NCBI GenBank assembly: GCA_964549595.1 | Contig: CAZJWK010000003.1 | Location: 1-64,000 of the forward strand | DNA length: 64,000 nucleotides | Direction of reading: 5' to 3' | Source: CAZQQN01 sp964549595 | Lineage (GTDB): Bacteria > Bacteroidota > Bacteroidia > CAILMK01 > CAYYUA01 | Shown here: positions 60,809 through 64,000 of the stretch, piece after piece | How the letters are laid out: each line of letters starts with the position of its first letter | How positions within the stretch are numbered: position 1 is the stretch's first letter | Notes under the pieces: generated by a model | Database searches by the model: none | Told to the model about the DNA's origin: nothing | The model's input: only the letters and a program-made list of their open reading frames with translations | Position numbers and translations under genes: made by a program

Positions 60809-62493
60809 CCACACCGGACTGGATTGTTTTATTCACCACCCTGCTTATTATTGTGACATACGGGATCTGGAAAACCCGTGGCACAAAAAATATAGAAGGC
60901 TTTCTCCTGGGGAACAAATCCATGAACTGGTGGACTATCGGGCTATCCGTTATGGCCACCCAGGCCAGTGCCATTACTTTTCTTTCTACACCCGGTCAGG
61001 GTTTTGAAGAGGGGATGGGATTTGTCCAATTTTACTTTGGTTTACCCATAGCCATGGTTATTATTTCCGTAGTGTTCATCCCACTCTATTATAAGCTCAA
61101 AGTTTATACCGCCTACGAATACCTGGAAAATCGCTTTGACCTCAAATTAAGGATCCTTACTTCCGGCCTTTTCCTTATTCAGCGTGGCTTAGCAGCAGGA
61201 TTAACCATTTATGCGCCGGCCATCATCCTTTCCCACATCCTGGATATTGGCCTAACCACCACCATCCTTATCATTGGCGGTCTGGTTATTCTTTATACGG
61301 TTTCTGGCGGAACAAAGGCTGTAAGCCAAACCCATAAACAGCAAATGTTCGTGATCTTCCTGGGTATGTTCATTGCCTTCGGGGTATTGATCTATTACCT
61401 GGGAGAATACCTTTCCTTCGGAAGTACCCTGCAGGTAGCCGGGAAATTGGATAAATTAGAAGTGGTAGACCTTTCCTTCGATATGAATTCCCGCTACAAC
61501 ATCTGGGCCGGCATTTTAGGAGGGCTTTTTCTGCAACTTTCCTATTTTGGTACGGACCAATCACAGGTGCAAAGGTATCTATCCGGCCAAAACATTAAGC
61601 AAAGCCGGATGGGCTTAATGTTCAATGCATTGCTCAAAGTCCCTATGCAGTTTTTTATTCTGCTGGTAGGGGTTTTGGTTTTTATGTTCTACCAATTCAA
61701 TCAACCCCCGGTTTATTTCAATAAGGCTTCGGTAGAAAAAGTAAAGGAATCGGAATACAAAGATGAGTTGGCTAATTTAAAATCCGCTCACCAAAAAAAC
61801 TTTAAGGAAAAAAAGCAAAAGGTCCTGGACTTGGCATCATCCCTTAAAAACGGGGCAGATCAGTCTAAGGTGGTCAAACAAAAAGAAGCGGTAAAGAAAC
61901 ATTTGGCCAGGAATGAGGAAATAGAAAAAAAGGTTGCCGGTCTGATCAAAAAAGCCGAACCTGGCGCTAAGACTGAAAACATGGATTATGTGTTCCTGAA
62001 TTGGGTGATCAATAACCTTCCTACCGGAATTGTCGGCTTATTATTGGCTGTAATTTTTTCAGCTGCCATGTCTTCTACTGCAGCGGAACTGAATGCGCTG
62101 GCTTCCACATCTACGGTGGATATTTACAGGCGAAACCTTCAGGGGGAAAAAAGTGAACGGCATTTTTTAAGGGCCTCCCGCGTTTTTACTATTGTTTTCG
62201 GAATTTTGGCCATAACGTTCGCCCTGATGGCTTCCTTATTCGAAAACCTGATAGAGGCGATTAACATATTGGGTTCCCTGTTTTACGGAACCATTCTGGG
62301 TATTTTCCTGGCGGCCTTTTTCATCAAAAAACTCAAGGCCAATGCTGTATTCGTAGCTGCTTTTATAGCCGAATTATTGGTCCTTGTTCTGTACTATTTC
62401 ACCGATATTGGCTACCTCTGGTTTAATTTCATTGGATGTGCAACGGTTTTACTGGCAGGTTATCTAATCCAGATTACCCGAGACAATGCTTAA
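60805..62493 (+). CDS. Sodium:solute symporter with hydrophilic insertion
   Basis: A 562-residue SSS-family transporter with about 13 hydrophobic helices in two blocks. Family marks are NWWTIGLSVMATQASAITFLSTPG near the start (quoted as WWTIGLSVMATQASAITFLS), LYTVSGGTKAVSQTHKQQM, FGTDQSQVQRYLSG and FSAAMSSTAAELNALAST, which contain the Na+ site serines. Between about residues 302 and 392 there is a strongly charged Lys/Glu-rich insert with coiled-coil character. Substrates in the family include sugars, amino acids and acids. It is the last gene of the overlapping PIG-L cassette, which points to import of a deacetylated sugar or a related compound. Confidence 0.9.
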   Translation: MTTPDWIVLFTTLLIIVTYGIWKTRGTKNIEGFLLGNKSMNWWTIGLSVMATQASAITFLSTPGQGFEEGMGFVQFYFGLPIAMVIISVVFIPLYYKLKVYTAYEYLENRFDLKLRILTSGLFLIQRGLAAGLTIYAPAIILSHILDIGLTTTILIIGGLVILYTVSGGTKAVSQTHKQQMFVIFLGMFIAFGVLIYYLGEYLSFGSTLQVAGKLDKLEVVDLSFDMNSRYNIWAGILGGLFLQLSYFGTDQSQVQRYLSGQNIKQSRMGLMFNALLKVPMQFFILLVGVLVFMFYQFNQPPVYFNKASVEKVKESEYKDELANLKSAHQKNFKEKKQKVLDLASSLKNGADQSKVVKQKEAVKKHLARNEEIEKKVAGLIKKAEPGAKTENMDYVFLNWVINNLPTGIVGLLLAVIFSAAMSSTAAELNALASTSTVDIYRRNLQGEKSERHFLRASRVFTIVFGILAITFALMASLFENLIEAINILGSLFYGTILGIFLAAFFIKKLKANAVFVAAFIAELLVLVLYYFTDIGYLWFNFIGCATVLLAGYLIQITRDNA

Positions 62494-62609
62494 AGAAAGG
62501 CTTAGATTGAACCCATTTTACCAAAAAAGGTAAACCGCTGATCATCTCTAATTATCGTTTGAGGGCCTGAATCGAGCTATTTTTTTGGAAAGACCCGGGA
62601 AAACAGGTA

Positions 62610-64000
62610 TTACTTACCCCTCCCCTGGAAAATAATGAGGAAGGTATAGAAAAGGATTTTCAAATCCATAGCCAGGGACATGTTTTCAATGTACAGGATA
62701 TCGAATTTAAGACGTTCCACCATTTCATCCACATTTTCTGCGTAACCAAATTTAACTTGCCCCCAGGAAGTGATACCCGGTTTAACCCGGAGCAAATGTT
62801 TATAGTGCGGAGCAACTTCCATAATCTGGTCAATGTAATATTGGCGTTCCGGCCGGGGTCCGACCAAAGCCATATCCCCTTTCAAAACATTGTAAAACTG
62901 CGGTAATTCATCCAGGCGGTATTTGCGAAGAAAACGACCAAATGGTGTGACCCTTGGATCATCTTCACTGGAAAGCTGAGGGCCGTTTTTCTCTGCATCT
63001 TTGCGCATGGTACGAAATTTATAAATATAAAACGGTTGATCATGCTGGCCAACCCGCTCTTGCTTGAAAAATATGGGCCCCTTTGAGGTCAACTTTATGC
63101 CAATAATGACAAATAAGAAAAGGGGTAAAGCCAGAATCAGTAACAGGAAAGAAACCACCACATCCAATATCCGCTTAATATTCCGCTGCCATTGGGGCAT
63201 GATCCACGGTGTAATCTCGATCAGGGCTGTCCCGAAAATGTAATTCATCTTAACCATGCCCGTGATAATGTCGTACATATCCGGGATTACCTTAATAACC
63301 ACATTTTGGTCCTCTAAAAGGGAAACGATTTTTTTGATGCGGTCATGCTCCGAACTTTCCAGGGCAATAATCACCTCATCCACGTGGTTTTCTTTGATCA
63401 CATCCGGTAATTCGTCATAACACCCTAAATTGGGCATATAAGGGTTCAACTTATCCGGGGAATTGTCTTCAATATTTAAAAAGCCTACAAAGTTGTAACC
63501 TTGTGAATACGGTTCATTTTCCAACTCTTTATAAAGATCCACGGCTTTGTCATTACTACCCACCATGATGGTATTAAAACCAATTTCCCGGTTCTTCAGC
63601 CTGTTTTTCAACCTGGTTAGGTGGATAAACCTCACCGTGTATAACACAATAAATTGGGAAAGGAATAAAGTAAGAAAAGTATACCGGTAAGTTTGGTAGG
63701 AAGGGACCCAATCATCCAGGAGCAATACAAAAAATAAAATGATTGTGCCGATAAAGGTGACGACCAGGGTTTTAATCAACTCATTCATCCGGGATTTCCG
63801 GTAAATATGCCTGTATGTGCCTAAAATTCCGTATATGCCCACCCAGAATAAGGGAACAAAAACAATCCCTAAATAAAAATTGTAATCAAAGCTGATCGGG
63901 ATGTCATAGCCCAAAGCCTCCGGCTCAATAAAAGCTTTGCGGTAAATAAAAAAGGAGCACCATACAACAGCAGAGGCCAGAAAATCTCCGACAAAGTATT
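62610..64000 (-). CDS. Undecaprenyl-phosphate sugar-phosphate transferase (5' end outside window)
   Basis: The frame runs from the stop at 62610 to the right edge without a start, giving at least 463 codons. Upstream of the internal TTG at 63914 it continues in frame through 28 more codons, so the true start lies beyond 64000. Four or five N-terminal membrane helices, a CoA-binding-like domain and the C-terminal bacterial sugar transferase domain are visible. The last shows PIFFKQERVGQHDQPFYIYKFRTMRKDAE, quoted as FKQERVGQHDQPFYIYKFRT, then DELPQFYNVLKGDMALVGPRPE and LRVKPGITSW. This WcaJ/EpsE-type enzyme transfers hexose-1-phosphate to undecaprenyl phosphate to start exopolysaccharide or capsule synthesis. 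Confidence 0.88.
   Translation of the reverse strand, partial: YFVGDFLASAVVWCSFFIYRKAFIEPEALGYDIPISFDYNFYLGIVFVPLFWVGIYGILGTYRHIYRKSRMNELIKTLVVTFIGTIILFFVLLLDDWVPSYQTYRYTFLTLFLSQFIVLYTVRFIHLTRLKNRLKNREIGFNTIMVGSNDKAVDLYKELENEPYSQGYNFVGFLNIEDNSPDKLNPYMPNLGCYDELPDVIKENHVDEVIIALESSEHDRIKKIVSLLEDQNVVIKVIPDMYDIITGMVKMNYIFGTALIEITPWIMPQWQRNIKRILDVVVSFLLLILALPLFLFVIIGIKLTSKGPIFFKQERVGQHDQPFYIYKFRTMRKDAEKNGPQLSSEDDPRVTPFGRFLRKYRLDELPQFYNVLKGDMALVGPRPERQYYIDQIMEVAPHYKHLLRVKPGITSWGQVKFGYAENVDEMVERLKFDILYIENMSLAMDLKILFYTFLIIFQGRGK

Noticed and set aside
1..64000. CRISPR, tRNA, rRNA, IS or prophage
   Set aside because: No spaced direct repeats, cloverleaf-like stretches, transposase motifs or terminal inverted repeats were seen in any intergenic region.

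Overview
The window is a 64 kb stretch of bacterial chromosome from a member of the Bacteroidota, most likely a Cytophagales-type marine or environmental bacterium. Evidence: type IX secretion (T9SS) C-terminal sorting domains on three proteins; Bacteroidota-only families (DUF5683, DUF5103, SPOR and OmpA envelope proteins, the extended signal peptidase I, an 1114-residue SecA with a SEC-C tail); promoter-like motifs of the Bacteroidota sigma-A type (TTTG about 19-20 nt upstream of TAnnTTTG); and A-rich leaders without strong Shine-Dalgarno sites. Several genes appear to use TTG or GTG starts. Coding density is high, and I see no tRNA, rRNA, insertion sequence, prophage or CRISPR array.

Layout. 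1-4.4 kb (+): tail of a T9SS cargo protein, HMG-CoA lyase-like enzyme, OmpA-family protein, AI-2E-family permease, Sua5-type threonylcarbamoyl-AMP synthase. 4.4-9.8 kb (-): metal-dependent hydrolase, ParA, ParB, DUF5683 protein, DapB, signal peptidase I, probably one or two operons. 9.9-12.9 kb (+): orphan peptide-type ABC substrate-binding lipoprotein and a UMF1-type MFS transporter. 13-20.6 kb (-): RNase Z with a STAS-like protein, thioredoxin reductase, an unknown secreted protein, a T9SS subtilisin overlapping a lipoprotein gene, MnmA. 20.9-22.4 kb (+): AroB and CsaA. 22.4-28.7 kb (-): a complete MarR / adaptor / RND pump / TolC efflux operon with a candidate self-operator. 28.9-31.8 kb: TIGR04283-like glycosyltransferase, THEP1-like NTPase, membrane-anchored DMFase-beta-like protein. 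31.9-36.7 kb (+): PheT, coiled-coil protein, ZapA, a probable 6S-type RNA, RNase Y. 36.8-42.2 kb: aldo/keto reductase, L-2-hydroxyglutarate oxidase, guanine deaminase-like enzyme, NUDIX hydrolase, single-domain response regulator, BtuF-like protein with no signal peptide. 42.3-45.9 kb: MoxR-like AAA+ ATPase with a VWA partner, NRDE protein. 45.9-52.6 kb (-): DUF5103 protein, lipoprotein metalloprotease, SPOR protein, DeoC, SecA. 52.8-57.8 kb (-): large T9SS beta-propeller protein, a 56-residue lipoprotein, ZIP transporter, PAP2 phosphatase, methyltransferase. 58.1-62.5 kb (+): PIG-L deacetylase, 62-residue membrane protein and sodium:solute symporter with overlapping genes. 62.6-64 kb (-): sugar-phosphate transferase running off the window edge.

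How it fits together. Most genes are core functions: chromosome segregation, protein export and signal peptide cleavage, lysine and aromatic amino acid synthesis, tRNA modification and charging, RNA decay, cell division. These are interleaved with envelope proteins and small accessory modules. I see no island-like or defence-like region and nothing that is clearly a new system. The items most worth a second look are the probable 6S RNA between zapA and rny, the MarR promoter/operator with a near-leaderless start, the overlapping deacetylase/small-protein/symporter cassette, the apparently cytoplasmic BtuF-like protein, and the VWA/MoxR pair.
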